NCBI GenBank assembly: GCA_009746045.1
Contig: RPFO01000164.1
Coordinates: 232,501 to 296,500 of the forward strand
Length of the DNA stretch: 64,000 bases
Reading direction: 5' to 3'
Source: Mesostigma viride
Taxonomy: Eukaryota > Streptophyta > Mesostigmatophyceae > Mesostigmatales > Mesostigmataceae
In this document: positions 39,178 through 50,618 of the stretch, piece after piece
Numbering within the stretch: the first letter of the stretch is position 1
Layout: every line of letters starts with the position of its first letter
Position numbers and translations under genes: made by a program
The notes under the pieces: model-generated
Database searches by the model: none
What the model saw: only the letters and a program-made list of their open reading frames with translations
What the model was told of the DNA's origin: nothing

Positions 39178-39960
39178 CACGTGTGTAGTACTCCTACACA
39201 CACAGATCTCGAATGATTTATCTAGTACCAAATCCGAAAGGCTTGCATCACTCCCCGGAAAGGAGAACTTTTGCGGATGACTGTAGGTGTCAGTTGGCGA
39301 TGCCTTAGGATCAGGAGACGTCCGTCCTATAGTCAGCAAAAAGTTGGTGCGAGAGGTCCCCAGTTCGATTCCGGCCTGGATTCATTTGCAGAGATGGGGA
39401 ATACAGCAGTAGTAGTGCAGAATAGATAGACCGTGGCCATGTACATGTACGCCTCCTAGAGGCACTATCCTAGCTAAGCCACGCGCTTTCCTTAATCATG
39501 TACATGTGTGCCTATGATGAGCCACACCCCAGATGATGCCTAGCTTTATTTAGTTATGTTGTGCCCATGCAGGGAGTAACTCTCTGCTGAGACGCCATGC
39601 CCTAGCTTCTTTGCATAGCTATGCTGATCTTCCCCCCCATGACAGGCTCCCCCTTCGCTGGGCATAGCTTGAAGATCATGGGGATGCACGTGCCCTGGTG
39701 CACCTAGAGCAAGGGTCCTTTACATCCCCACCCTTGCAGGAAGTAGCTTAGGATGTATGATAGGCCATATGCCCCCCTCTCAAGGGCTGTGTGCTACATA
39801 TACTCCCAACGGAGTTATGTTACAATTCAATTCAATTCAATTCATTTGCAGATCGCGTTTAAATCCGCAGACCGGCACTGAACGCAAATGGTTTTCACCT
39901 TTGCGGCGTGCCATATCAGAATATGGTGTCCAGATCTGACAAATTTGTGGATTTGTCCCA
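39178..39960 (+). mobile_element. SINE-like repeat copy 2, split by a LINE 3' end
   Basis: 39178-39390 and 39840-39960 together match copy 1. They are separated by a 5'-truncated LINE fragment. ATTCATTTGCAGA flanks the insertion on both sides and is present once in copy 1, which identifies it as the target site duplication. Confidence 0.7.
39392..39838 (+). mobile_element. 5'-truncated LINE 3' end insertion
   Basis: It is homologous to 4268-4700, from the last codons of ORF1 (GGGAATACAGCAG) through the 3' untranslated region. It ends with the hairpin ACTCC-CAAC-GGAGT at 39802-39815 and a (TTCAA)n tail. The 13-bp target duplication shows it is a genuine retrotransposition event. Confidence 0.75.
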
Positions 39961-40165
39961 ACCACTCGATTCTGTGGGTCCAATTTTCCTTGACCTCGAC
40001 GCATGGGTGTAAACCTCTCCGCATGGGTGAAATAATTTAGCTGGCAACCTACCATCTGGATGACGACTGGCCGCAGTGCTATCATTCCTTCATTTGCTGT
40101 GCCTCCGTTGGGAGAGTCACGGGGTACCAAGTGGCCACATATATAGGCTTCGCCACCATAGCAAA

Positions 40166-40845
40166 CAGGCGGTACCACCATTCCGTGGCAGCTTGGCCCA
40201 GTTTGCTACCGGCTGGCACACGTTTTCAGTGAATTTTGGGCTCCAGATTTAAATGCAACGTGCGGTTTGAGGCAGGGGAAAACATGCGTGGACGATAGGA
40301 ATTATAGCACCGGCGGGCTTCAAAGTGCCGGACGGCAGGCGGTACCACCATTCCGTGGCAGCTTGGCCCAGTTTGCTACCGGCTGGCACACGTTTTCAGT
40401 GAATTTTGGGCTCCAGATTTAAATGCAACGTGCGGTTTGAGGCAGGGGAAAACATGCGTGGACGATAGGAATTATAGCACCGGCGGGCTTCAAAGTGCCG
40501 GACGGCAGGCGGTACCACCATTCCGTGGCAGCTTGGCCCAGTTTGCTACCGGCTGGCACACGTTTTCAGTGAATTTTGGGCTCCAGATTTAAATGCAACG
40601 TGCGGTTTGAGGCAGGGGAAAACATGCGTGGACGATAGGAATTATAGCACCGGCGGGCTTCAAAGTGCCGGACGGCAGGCGGTACCACCATTCCGTGGCA
40701 GCTTGGCCCAGTTTGCTACCGGCTGGCACACGTTTTCAGTGAATTTTGGGCTCCAGATTTAAATGCAACGTGCGGTTTGAGGCAGGGGAAAACATGCGTG
40801 GACGATAGGAATTATAGCACCGGCGGGCTTCAAAGTGCCGGACGG
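40166..40845 (+). repeat. Four exact 170-bp monomers upstream of the RLE-LINE
   Basis: The units begin at 40166, 40336, 40506 and 40676. A fifth is cut off after CAGGCGGTACC at 40846-40856. The copies look identical by eye. They run directly into the GC-rich leader of the RLE-LINE, like the promoter monomers at the 5' ends of some LINEs. The preceding 39961-40165 shows nothing recognisable. Confidence 0.85.
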
Positions 40846-40970
40846 CAGGCGGTACCGCGACCGCAGCGCGTTGGGGGGCTGCCGCCCCCCAAACCCCCCG
40901 CGTGGGGGCTCCGCCCCCCACACCCCCCGGCCCCCCCCCTCGGTGGCTGCCACGCCTGCCCTGATTGTTC

Positions 40971-43900
40971 ATGGACGACCCACGACCCCCTTCGCCCAAC
41001 GGCTCCCCCGCTCCCCGGTTGGCGCCTCGGCGGTCCTCTCGGCTTGCGGCCCTTCTTGCGGAGGTGGGCGACCCGGCTGCGGGGGGCTCGGGCGCCCCGG
41101 TCTCCCCCTCCTTGGTCTGCGAGGTCTGCCGGAGCGGGCACCGCGGGCACCACATGTTAGTTTGTGATGCTTGCAATGCCGGGTGGCACTTGCAGTGTCT
41201 TACTCCCCGGCTCTACCGGGTCCCGCCGGGCTCCTGGACGTGCCCGCGCTGTCCCCCCCGGCGGGCCCCCCGGCGGGCCCCCGGGCTGCCCTCCCCGCTG
41301 GGTGCTCCGGCCCCCTGCCCCGTGTGCCCCCCTGCCGAGGCCCTCGGGGCGGGCCGTGGCCTGCCCGATGGGGCCGCCGTTGCTCGGGCCCTGGCGCCCT
41401 CGGCCCCGGGGCCCCACCCGTCGCCTGGCCCCGCCGACGGGGGCGCGGCGCTGTCGCCTGGGCTGAGCCCGGCCGACTCCCCGGCGGGCCTGGCGACCCC
41501 GGCGCCCGCCCCCGGCCCCTCGCTCCCCGACGCTCTGGCCTCCCTTCCCCGGCCGCGGTTGGCCACCCAGCCGCCACCCCCGTCCTTGCCGCGTGGGACG
41601 GCGGCCCCCGGGCCCACGCGTTCACCTCGTGGCCGCCCTCGCACATTGTCGGCGTGGTGGGCCGCGCCACCTTTTCTTGGGCGTACTGCCCTTTGTTGCT
41701 GGACGCGGTCGGGCTCCAGGCCGCCTTCCCCTCGCTCCCTAGGCCCCCGGCCTTCCTGGCCCTAGTTGCGCAGGTGCGGGCGACATTTCTTTCCGCCGCC
41801 CCCCGGTGACGGCCTCGACTCTTTGGGGGTATGTCTTGGAAGGATATCACGCCGGCTGCCGGCTGCCGTGGCATCTCCCGGCCGCCCGGCAGGAAGAGCT
41901 GCTTTCCCTGGACGAGCGGGTGGGTCAGGCGGTGGTCGAGTTCGTCACGGCGGTGGCTCGAGACGCACAGGTCTCGGTGCGGGCGGCCTACCTCGCGGGC
42001 GGCGCCGACCTGGGCCTCATGTCCCCGCGGCAGCTTCGCCTCTTCTTGGACGCCCAGGCCCCGCCTCCCGGCCCGGTTGCCAGTGGGGGCTTTCTCATCA
42101 CCTCCCTCAGCCTGGCGCAGGCCGCCATGCTGCGTGTGGAGTTCGGGGCCCCCATCGCGGTTCAGGGCGGCCAGGCCATCTTGGTGGACTCGGCCGGGCG
42201 CGCCCAGCCCCTAACCGCGGGGACGCCTGTTTCTGCCTTCCTCCACGACATCCTGGAGTTGGCAGGCATCCCGCACGAATGGCACCCCGCGGCTGACCAA
42301 CCGGTCGGCATCCTCTCGCGCGCCCAGATTGCCGCCCTCCCGGGTTGCTGGGAGGCCGGCTGGGACCCGCCCCCCCTCATGTCCGGTCCCTTCTGGAGGG
42401 GGACGACCCCGAGTCGGGCTCCTGTGCCATCTGCCTTGAGCCCTTCCGGCCGGGGGATGGCTTGTGTCGCCTGCCCGCGTGCGGCCACACATTCCATCAA
42501 GCGTGCATCGCGCGCAGCTTGCTCCACTCCGTGCCGCGCTGCCCGTTGTGCCGGGCTGTTGTGCCGCCCCCTGGGACTGCGCTTCCTCTCGGCCCGCCCC
42601 CGGTCTCGCTGGGTCCCCTGCCGGGTCCCCACCGGGCCCCGGGGCCAGCTGCCTCCCCGACCCCTCGGCCTCCGCCCCCGGCCTCGTTGCCGGGGCCTGG
42701 GGTGGTCGCGGGCGCGCTGGCGAGTCCCCCTGGGAGGGGCGCCGGCGTTCTCGATCCCCCTCCGCTGGGGGTCTCCCCGGTGGGCACTGCCTCCTCCGTG
42801 GCCCCGGCGGGCCTGCCGGGCGCTGGTCGGGTCGTGGTGCGCGCGCCTGCCGGCCCGGCTGGGGAGACGCCGCAGGCCCCACGTCCTGCCTTTGCTGGCG
42901 CCGCTCCCCGCCACTCAGCGCCCGCCGACGGCCTTCACCGGTGTGCCGTGCTGCTTCCCACGGGGTCCCCGTGTGCGGGTGTGTTCCACAACCGTAACCT
43001 CCTCTGCCAGCACCTTCGCGCTGTGCACCCCGATCTCGGCGCGGCGGATCTGCAGGCCATGAGCTGTTACCGGTGCCCGGAAGCTCACTGCCAGCGGGTG
43101 TACTCCATTCACGGGCGCGCTCAGCACGCGCGCGCCTGTGTTGCTCAACGGCCCCTCAACCGGCCAGCAGTCCCGGCCCCCTCCCCCCTCCCGCCTCGGC
43201 TCCCCCCGGCTCCCAGCCCCCGCCGCCCGACTACTCGGCCAGTTGGCGTTGGCTTGACACGGTCCCCTGGGATGCATGCGCCATCAACCCGACGTCTACC
43301 CTGACCGACCTCCCCCACCGCGCGCGTAGCCTTTTCGCGCAATGTGCAATCGTTTCTCTCCGGCGCATGCACGCCGCTCCGGACGACCCGCTGGGCTTTA
43401 AACTGCACATGGTGACCCCCCGCCTGCTCCTCACCCCTCTCGGGCGTGGTGTGCGCGGCCTCCAGGGTGCGGTTATTGCCCGTTGCCGACGCTTTCTGCA
43501 GGGGGACTGGGAGGGGCTGTTTGGCGTGCCGCCCCCGCGCACGGCCCGGCTGTCGGGGGAGGTCAACTTCGAGCGGGTGGCCGCCGACGTCATCCGCCTC
43601 GTCCGCGAGGGGCAGCTCAGCCGGGCCATGACCCGCTTGGAAATGGCCAAGCTCGCCCCCGCCAATGCGGCTACCCTGGCGGCCTTGGAGGCTCTTCACC
43701 CTGCGGAGCCCGGATTCCAGCTGCCCGTGCCGGACCCCCTGCCGGCCCCCCTCCGGCTGGACCGCGACTGCTTCCTGGAGGTGATGCGTGAGGTCCCGCG
43801 GGCTTCCTCTACCGGGCCGTCGGGCTGGCGCTACGAGCACTTGGAGGTCCTGGTGGGGCATGGGGGCGAGGACATTCTCTTTGACACCCTCATTGACCTG

Positions 43901-44349
43901 GCGGCTGGTCGCGTTCCTCCCGCTGCGCGCGAGTGGTTAGCGGGCGCTCGCCTCCTCGCTCTGCTCAAGGGTGTCTTGCCCCCCCCGAGGGCAAGGTGCG
44001 CCCGATCGCCTGCGGTGAGGTGCTCCGCAAGCTCGTGGGCAAAGTGATCTGCCGCCAAAAGGCGCCCGAGCTCCGTGCCTTTTTCTGCCCGCCCCTCGCA
44101 GCGGGTGAGACCTCGGTGGCGGCCCAGCTGGGGGTGACGACTCCAGGCGGGGCGGATATCCTCATCCATTCGGTGCAGGCCTACCTCGAGGCCCACCCCA
44201 CCCACGCTGTCGTCAAGGTCGACTGCCACAACGCGTTCAACAGTCTGTCCCGCGCCAGCATGTTTGCGGCCGTCATGGAGTCCTTCGAGGACTTGTACGC
44301 TTGGACAGCCGTGTGCTACGGCCAGCCCGGCCAACTGGTTCACATCATG
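40971..44349 (+). pseudogene. RLE-LINE protein, N-terminal part: PHD, RING-H2, C2H2, RT start
   Basis: Four domains can be read. A PHD finger (41118-41250; CEVC, CDACNAGWHLQC, CPRC) is followed by a Pro/Ala-rich linker. A RING-H2 finger (42423-42551; CAICLEPF, CGHTFHQAC, CPLC) comes next. Two Cys/His segments (42938-43140; HLRAVHPD, then CPEAHCQRVYSIHGRAQHA) resemble C2H2 fingers. The N-terminal part of the reverse transcriptase includes STGPSGWRYEHL, VRPIACGEVLRKLV and motif A VDCHNAFNS (about 44218-44244). Frame changes near 41650, 41805, 42350, 43200 and 43975 break it. ATG 40971 is the first plausible start. The domains remain well conserved despite the shifts. Confidence 0.75.
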
Positions 44350-44354
44350 GAGGA

Positions 44355-44970
44355 AGTTAACGTAAAGGATTTACGTTAGATGGATAGAGATTGTTACGCT
44401 CTTTCCAGCGGCACCTTGAACGCCTCATTTGGTTAAGGAACGTAAAAGTTATGACGTTTCCTAGGCTGTGCCGACAGTACCCGGCGCGCCACTGTGGGCG
44501 CGTACGGACACAGGATGTACAAGTGTCACTTTGATAGTCCGCAGGACGTTGACAGGACTTGTACAGGACTTGATGGTCAATTGATAGGTAGGCGCACTGT
44601 AGCGCGCCAGGACCTATGAGACAATTGATGCTGACTAGTGTACGGATAGGTCCACAGGACTAGCCGTATGGACAATTGATAGATCTGCGCGCCAAAGGCG
44701 TGCCAGAGTCTGTGTAATCAATTGATTGACAGTTCAGCTGTGACAGTGCAGCTGAATACTTGGACGCGTCCCTAGCAAGCTATATGAGTGACTTGGTCAC
44801 ACCGGGACGCTAGTTCTTGCGTGCACGTTCTCTTGGCACTGCGACCCTGTCGTCTGTGCTGCGTGCAGTCTTGGAAGTGACGTGACTTACGTCTGTGTTT
44901 CCTGTTATTAATAAAGGCAACTTCCTGCAAGAACCATGGCGGAATTCGTGGCATTCTTACCCTCACAACT
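44355..44970 (+). repeat. 5' LTR (616 bp)
   Basis: It begins AGTTAACGTAAAGG and ends CCCTCACAACT, giving AGTT/AACT inverted ends. ATTAATAAAGG near the 3' part may serve as a polyadenylation signal. Confidence 0.9.
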
Positions 44971-45006
44971 CGTATTACAACTCGTATTACACGCTCTGTC
45001 AAAAAG

Positions 45007-45712
45007 ATGCCAAATTCGGAAGAATTTCGGATTCCCGATGAGGAAATAGCCGCTCCGCCGGCTGGTTCTTCGTCAAGACCGACTGCGCCGTCGTGGCAGC
45101 AATTGCTCGACGAAGTTACGATCTCGCTCGACGAGCTTCATCGTCAGCAGCGCAGCTCACGCATTGCTCGGGGATAACCCCGAGGACCCCGATTTGCCAG
45201 CACTGGTGCCGGCAATCCGCAACCTGTTGGACCAGATTCGAAACATTTTATCGACATTTACGGTCCAGGTGCGGGGAGGTTTGCGGTCGGTGACCGAAGT
45301 CACGACTGCCATTGAGGAGTTGGACAACGTCCTCTCTTCACTCACCGGTTACCAGAGAAACCTGCAAAACTGGGCATCGCTACGCACGGGGGGCGCGCCG
45401 GCGGTGTCGACAAATTTGTTTCAGGATCTCGCGCTGTTATCGCTGCTCACTCGCGGCGTACGCAGTCGTGAGCGCCAGGTTTTAATTAACCTGGTGGCAT
45501 TTCTCGCCTCTGTGCGAGAGTGGATTCCCGCGGGGTGGGAATTATTGACGATCTTTACACATCCTCTGCGCCTCGTCGCGCGTCGGCGCGTCGCAACTTA
45601 CGCGGCGGGGAGCACACCGGTTTTAATTCATACCGGTGCAGGTCCGGAGCTGGATATGGAGGATCGTGAGTTCGTATACACGTACTGCGACTTCAGGGGC
45701 CTTGACTACTAG
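45007..45712 (+). CDS. Unassigned leader ORF of the copia element
   Basis: A frame starts at ATG 45007 (MPNSEEFRIPDEE) and stops at 45177. A frame in the next register (about 45164-45712) carries on without loss of coding character, so one ORF of roughly 230 residues has probably been split by a one-base shift near 45160. It is helical, with leucine-rich segments (DQIRNILSTFTVQV, EELDNVLSSL) and a hydrophobic stretch near ERQVLINLVAFL. No family was recognised. Copia elements normally have no such ORF before gag. It could be an accessory gene, or an N-terminal gag extension. Confidence 0.5.
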
Positions 45713-45879
45713 TCGGCCTAATTTTCTTTGCAGTACTCGTCGACATTTTTTTGTCGAATTTCGGCGGCAATTCGCGGGGCGGCAGCGACACCGGCGCAGG
45801 CGGCAGTGGCGACACAAAAATTTTGTACATATTTTCTGCTGCTTTGTTAAGGTGTTCTTTGAATAGCTGGTAGTGCAGG

Positions 45880-46994
45880 ATGGCTGAGGGACGCCGTAGC
45901 AAGGGTCCAGCCAGTGGGAATAATAATGGGGGTGCTGGTAGTGGAACCGCTCACGTAGATGACGTGGGGCTTACCGGAGAGATTACCAACCTTCCTCACA
46001 ATAATAATAATGCACAAGCTATTCATGGCTTTGATCTTACCACACAGGGTCTTTTAATTGTCAATCAGTTGCAGCCTGTAACCTCAGACTCCAAGCCTAA
46101 GCAGGCTGAAGAGTTTGTGGAGGGATTGGAAGGGTTCCCTAGCTTGTACGGTGGTACAAATTACTATCAAATCTGGATAGGCAGTAGCACTTTTGGCAAG
46201 TGTACTGACCAGATTAAGGACCTAACCAGGGAGTGCAAAAGGCCAATAAGGCCTGGGCACTGTACGTGGCTGAGCTGAAGGAGCTGCTGGAAGACCAACG
46301 CAAGAAGGTCGGCATCCATTGGCAGGACAAGTATCAAGGGTGGGAGGTCAAGGGGGACCTGATCCAGAACTTTCTCAACTATTGTAAGATGGTTGAGGAG
46401 GGCAGGGCTCACGGCTTTAATGTCGCTGATAACATAGCCCTAACCAACTGGCTCAAGGTTTCTGGGCTGGATAAGGCGACACGTGGCTCCTTAAAAGTCA
46501 TGTGTGCCCCACACTCTACCCTGAAGGCCTACAAGGTCATCATTAAACAAGCACTCGAGGCAGAGGAGCTGTTTGAGGGTGGAGTGCCAGCAGTGAAGGC
46601 TACCCAGGCAGGCGGGCGTACCCAGGGTGGCTCCAAGACGTCTGAGGCTGACCGAAGCCAAGGAGGGCGTAGGGGCAACCATAACAAGCGCAAGGGAGAT
46701 CATTCACCTGATTCTGACAGGAGGTCACACTCCAAGTCGGTGTTCAGGCGGGTGGGTGGTCAGCCCAAGCAGGGCAACGCGTCTGACAATGGGGGCAGTG
46801 GCCAGGGCAAGTCCAAGATACAATGCTACCTGTGCAAGGGGTGGGGGCACATCAAGAAGGAGTGTCCCAGCTTCAAGAAGTCCCAGGGCCAGGGCAGCAA
46901 CAAGAATAACAACAACAACAAGAAGAACAACAACAAGTCCCAGGCAGGCCAGCCTTCAAAGGGCAGTCAGCAAGAAGACAACAAGGAGCAGTGA
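45880..46994 (+). CDS. Copia gag polyprotein (frameshifted)
   Basis: It starts at ATG 45880 (MAEGRRSKGP). A register change near 46235-46250 links the first frame (stop at 46278) to the second (to 46994). The second half has the UBN2/gag-like helical region (WLKVSGLDKATRGSL) and a basic Gly/Arg/Asn-rich tail. It also has one zinc knuckle, CYLC-KGWGH-IKKEC (CX2CX4HX4C), which would bind element RNA. The shift may be decay or a base-calling indel. Confidence 0.75.
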
Positions 46995-47135
46995 CTGTCT
47001 GAGGCAACCCCTACACACCTTAATTCACCCAAGGGGGAGGCCAGGTGCTCCAATGCAGATTTTATATCTGGGCAACAAGAGGGTGATCTCCAGGTTCAGT
47101 GTGGCCCCAGGTCACCTGGAGAGGTACAGGTTCCT

Positions 47136-48857
47136 ATGAAGACGTCCTTGACAGCTGATGCAGCTGTAAGAATGTCTGACCCTATGCATCCTCGTGCTGG
47201 GCACGAGGGTGGACCTCTCATTTTGAGAGAAACCAATGTACAACCACAGAGGGGTGTGAAGGCCTCTGGTGGTATGCATGTGGTCCCTGCTGGCGGTCCA
47301 GGTGTTGGGCATGAGCAGGGTGACTCAGGCTCTGAGTCAGAACAGGATGGAAGTCAGCATGGTGATGCTGGACAACCTGACAGCACAGTCCTGACTGTGC
47401 CAGGGACTGCTTCCTCTGTGTACCAGGAGTTGGGTGCCCGAATCCACAACATGTTTGGGCATGCCACTTCTCTGTCAAACAACTTTGCCTTCCGTATGGG
47501 CAGGGCACCCCTTCTTAAGGCGTGTCAGCAAGCTGCCTCACGGTGTAAGTGCCAGTTGTCCTCCAACAAGCCCAGGAAATCACATGCCAAAGCTCTACCT
47601 CAGAGCATTGGTGATCTGCAGTGTGATATCCAACACATCAGGGGCATGCAACTGTTGGTGTGCGTGGACAGGTACACGAAATACAAGGTGCTGGAGCATT
47701 TACCTTCTATGAAGAACAGGTACTTGCTGGCTGCCCTGCAGAATGTAAGAGCCAAGTTTCCTACCACAAGGATCCAGGTGGACATGCAGTTTCAGCATCT
47801 CAAGGGTGATCCTACCCTTCCTGAGTTGCTGGTTACACCTAGGGAGGCTCATGGGCAGCAGGGTGCTATCGAGAGGGCAATCCAGGAGGTCAAGAAATTG
47901 ATCATCTCTGAAGACTGGGTACCCTTGTCTGCACCTGCACTTGTCAGGAGTGCATGGCTGAGGAACGTGGAGCAGCAGCTGAACAGCAGGGTTAACTTCT
48001 ACTATGATGGAGTTGCTGTCAGCCCAATGGGTCTATATCATGGCCTGTGCCCACCACATGTGCTGGAGGGCTGGAAACATGCTGCACATGTCACCTTTGC
48101 CAAGCTGAGGGAGAAGGACCGGGGTTGGAAGATGCTGGAGCCACAAGTGGGTCAGAAGGTCCTAGCTTGGAAGGAACCTAGCCTTTATGGCAAACGTGGT
48201 AGCTGGAGTCCTGGGGTGGTTACCCAGGTTGATGAAGCTAGCCACGCATGCTTGGTCAGCATGGAGGACGAACCAAAGCATGTACACCGGCTGAGTTGGT
48301 CATATGTCAAGCCTAACCTGATGAATGAGGGCAGTCAGGCACAAGGCTCACAGGATCTGCAGGATTTTCAGGTCCCAGGTGACATCACTGACGCAACGAC
48401 CACATCTGTTGCAGGGGAATCTGTCAGCCCTGGCCAGGTTGCAGAGGTACTTGTTGAACAGGCTGCAAGGTCAACAGCTGGGGAGTCAACTGTCAAGCCC
48501 AAGGCACTAACCAAGCCCAGGGGGACAAGTTTGGCTGGATTGATTGGGGCTCTACAAAGGGCCAAGAAGCAGCCCAAGGTAGCCAAGCTCAGGTGGCATG
48601 GCAATCTGGGGCTGGACACTGCCTTAGAGGTAGACACTAATTCTCAGGTTTCCATCATTGGGACCAGGGCTGCAGCAGGGTACAGCATGTCTGAACCCAG
48701 CTATCAGTTTGTGTCTGACTTCAGTGGCGGGGTACACGTGAAGGTACTGGGTGAGGTATTCATTCCTATCCTTGGACAGGACACTGCTTTTTGTGTCTTG
48801 GAGGGCTATCAAGGACCTGCTCTTCTGGGGCAGAATTTCCTATGCCAGGATGGGTAG
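47136..48857 (+). CDS. Copia pol, integrase plus retropepsin-like domain
   Basis: An intact frame from ATG 47136 holds 573 residues. An HHCC integrase finger (HNMFGH, then CQQAASRCKC) precedes the DDE core. Core candidates are D in LQCDIQHI, D in RIQVDMQFQ and E in GAIERAIQEVKK. A C-terminal chromatin- or DNA-binding-like region follows (VGQKVLAWKEPSLYGKRGSW). After a Ser/Thr-rich linker comes a retropepsin-like segment: EVDTNSQVSIIG at the active site, then ALLGQNFL as the second signature. The usual DTG is DTN here, so activity is doubtful. The protease normally lies before the integrase, but here it lies after. The frame stops at 48857, and RT continues in another register. Confidence 0.75.
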   Translation: MKTSLTADAAVRMSDPMHPRAGHEGGPLILRETNVQPQRGVKASGGMHVVPAGGPGVGHEQGDSGSESEQDGSQHGDAGQPDSTVLTVPGTASSVYQELGARIHNMFGHATSLSNNFAFRMGRAPLLKACQQAASRCKCQLSSNKPRKSHAKALPQSIGDLQCDIQHIRGMQLLVCVDRYTKYKVLEHLPSMKNRYLLAALQNVRAKFPTTRIQVDMQFQHLKGDPTLPELLVTPREAHGQQGAIERAIQEVKKLIISEDWVPLSAPALVRSAWLRNVEQQLNSRVNFYYDGVAVSPMGLYHGLCPPHVLEGWKHAAHVTFAKLREKDRGWKMLEPQVGQKVLAWKEPSLYGKRGSWSPGVVTQVDEASHACLVSMEDEPKHVHRLSWSYVKPNLMNEGSQAQGSQDLQDFQVPGDITDATTTSVAGESVSPGQVAEVLVEQAARSTAGESTVKPKALTKPRGTSLAGLIGALQRAKKQPKVAKLRWHGNLGLDTALEVDTNSQVSIIGTRAAAGYSMSEPSYQFVSDFSGGVHVKVLGEVFIPILGQDTAFCVLEGYQGPALLGQNFLCQDG

Positions 48858-50618
48858 TGATCACGTCCTCTCTCCTGACTAAGGAAGGGGCTGGTCAGGT
48901 CCCACTGATTAATTTCAGGACCACTCACCTATCACGTGCAGTAACCAGGTCGGTTAAGCGTGTGCAAGTGTGCCAGGGGCAGGAGCCCTTGGTTGATGAC
49001 CTCATACTGCCAGCTGCTAGTCATCCAAGCAGTTTGGGCATTGGTCCTCACTCACTTGCTGGACACAGCCCTATCAACTACCAAGGCCTGGTGAAGCTCA
49101 TGTCCTCTCCCATTATGTGTCCCCAGGTCACACTGGGTCTGATTAAATCTGGGGAGGACTGGATCTCCAAGAAATGCGTGGAACCTGTCAATGACCTGCC
49201 TCCTGCACGACGTCTACTCAAGCTCAAGTTTGTCATCAAGATGAAGGAGGTGGACGGGGTCAAGGTACCACATGTCAGGCCAGTGCTGAATGAGTTCAAG
49301 GGTACTGGTGAGTGCACTGCTGAGGAGTTGTATACCCCTGGCATGCTGCATGATACTTGGAGGCTGCTGCTGTGTGTCTTTCTAGGCCTTCTCAACAAGG
49401 GCTTGGACTATGGCTCAGTGGTGGTAGACTTCAAGAGGGCATTTCTGGAGGGGATGCAGATGTGGCACAGGAAAAGTGGGAGGGCAAGACGCCTTTCTAT
49501 GTTAGGGTGCCTGCTGTATGGAAAAGGGACATCCACACGGAGTTCCTTAAAATCCTCAAGGGCCTGGAGGGCCTGAGGTCAAGTCCAATAATCTGGAGGG
49601 AGACTCTCAACCGTTTCCTGAAGGAGCATTGCAACTTGAAGGTCTCTCCTGTAGACCCCTGTCTGTTTCTGGGGCAATGGGAAGGCCTGCCAGTGTATGC
49701 TTCGCTGCACGGGGATGACCTACATCTGATAGCTCCCACGTCGTGGCTTAAGGAGCTGATCTCCATCATTAAGTCCAAGTTTCCTCTGGGTAGGGAGCAA
49801 TGGCAGGTGGAGAATGAGCCTCTGCTGTTTGTGGGCATGGAGGCCACACTGGTGAAGAAGGGGGGGAGTGGCGTATGCTGCTGGTGGGGGGCAATGATTA
49901 TCAAGAGACCCTCATTAGCAAGCTTCCTCCAACCATCACACAGGCACTGTGTCCCATGGTGAGGGGCATGGTTGCTTGGGTGGCAGGCATTTCCAGGCCA
50001 GACCTTATGGTCATAGCCAGGTTGCCTGATGACATGCTGGTGGAGCTAGGGTCTGCCAAGGTGGCTGATCAGGTCAGGGCTTCATCTGGCATTCTGTTGT
50101 CTGCAGTGGATTTATCACAACCCATTTGCATGGAGCTGTATGTGGATAGCTCAATGGACAGCAGGCAGGTCTCCAAGGTCAGGGGCAGGGCTGCAGGGCT
50201 CTTTGTGCTCAGACAGGAAGGCCTGGGGAGTTTGGTGAGCTGGTTTAGTCGCCTGCACAAACGGGTGGCTGTCAGCAGTGATGTGGCAGAATGCAGGGCT
50301 ATTTGTGAAGGCATTCACACAAGCCTTTATCTGAAGGAGTTGCTTCATCAGATGACTTCTAACACTCCTTGGCCACTTCAGGTTACCACTCTTCTAAAAA
50401 CAGACTCCATGGGGATGGTGCAGTTTGTGCACAGGCAGATGGCCAGAAGTAGGGACTTGGATTATCTCCTTCTTAAGGAGTTGTCCTCCTTGGCCAATAT
50501 TGAGCATATCCCTGGGGTTGACAATCCTGCTGATGCTTTGACCAAGCTAGTGCAGAAGGCAGCAGTGCAATACAAGGTTCTTCAGTCTCTGATGGACCCA
50601 TCTCAGCAAGCTGTCTAA
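48838..50618 (+). pseudogene. Copia pol, reverse transcriptase and RNase H (frameshifted)
   Basis: Three frames are needed. RT begins with KLKFVIKMKEVDG and motif A VVVDFKRAFLEG (frame to 49576). It continues with LRSSPIIWRETL, VDPCLFL and the catalytic GDD in YASLHGDDLHLI (frame to 49962). It ends with SRPDL and an RNase H domain: YVDSSMDS, VSWFSRLHKRVAVSSDVAECRA, and the copia hallmark NPADALTK (frame to 50618). Register changes occur near 49480 and 49870. All core motifs survive, so the shifts are recent or technical. Confidence 0.75.
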
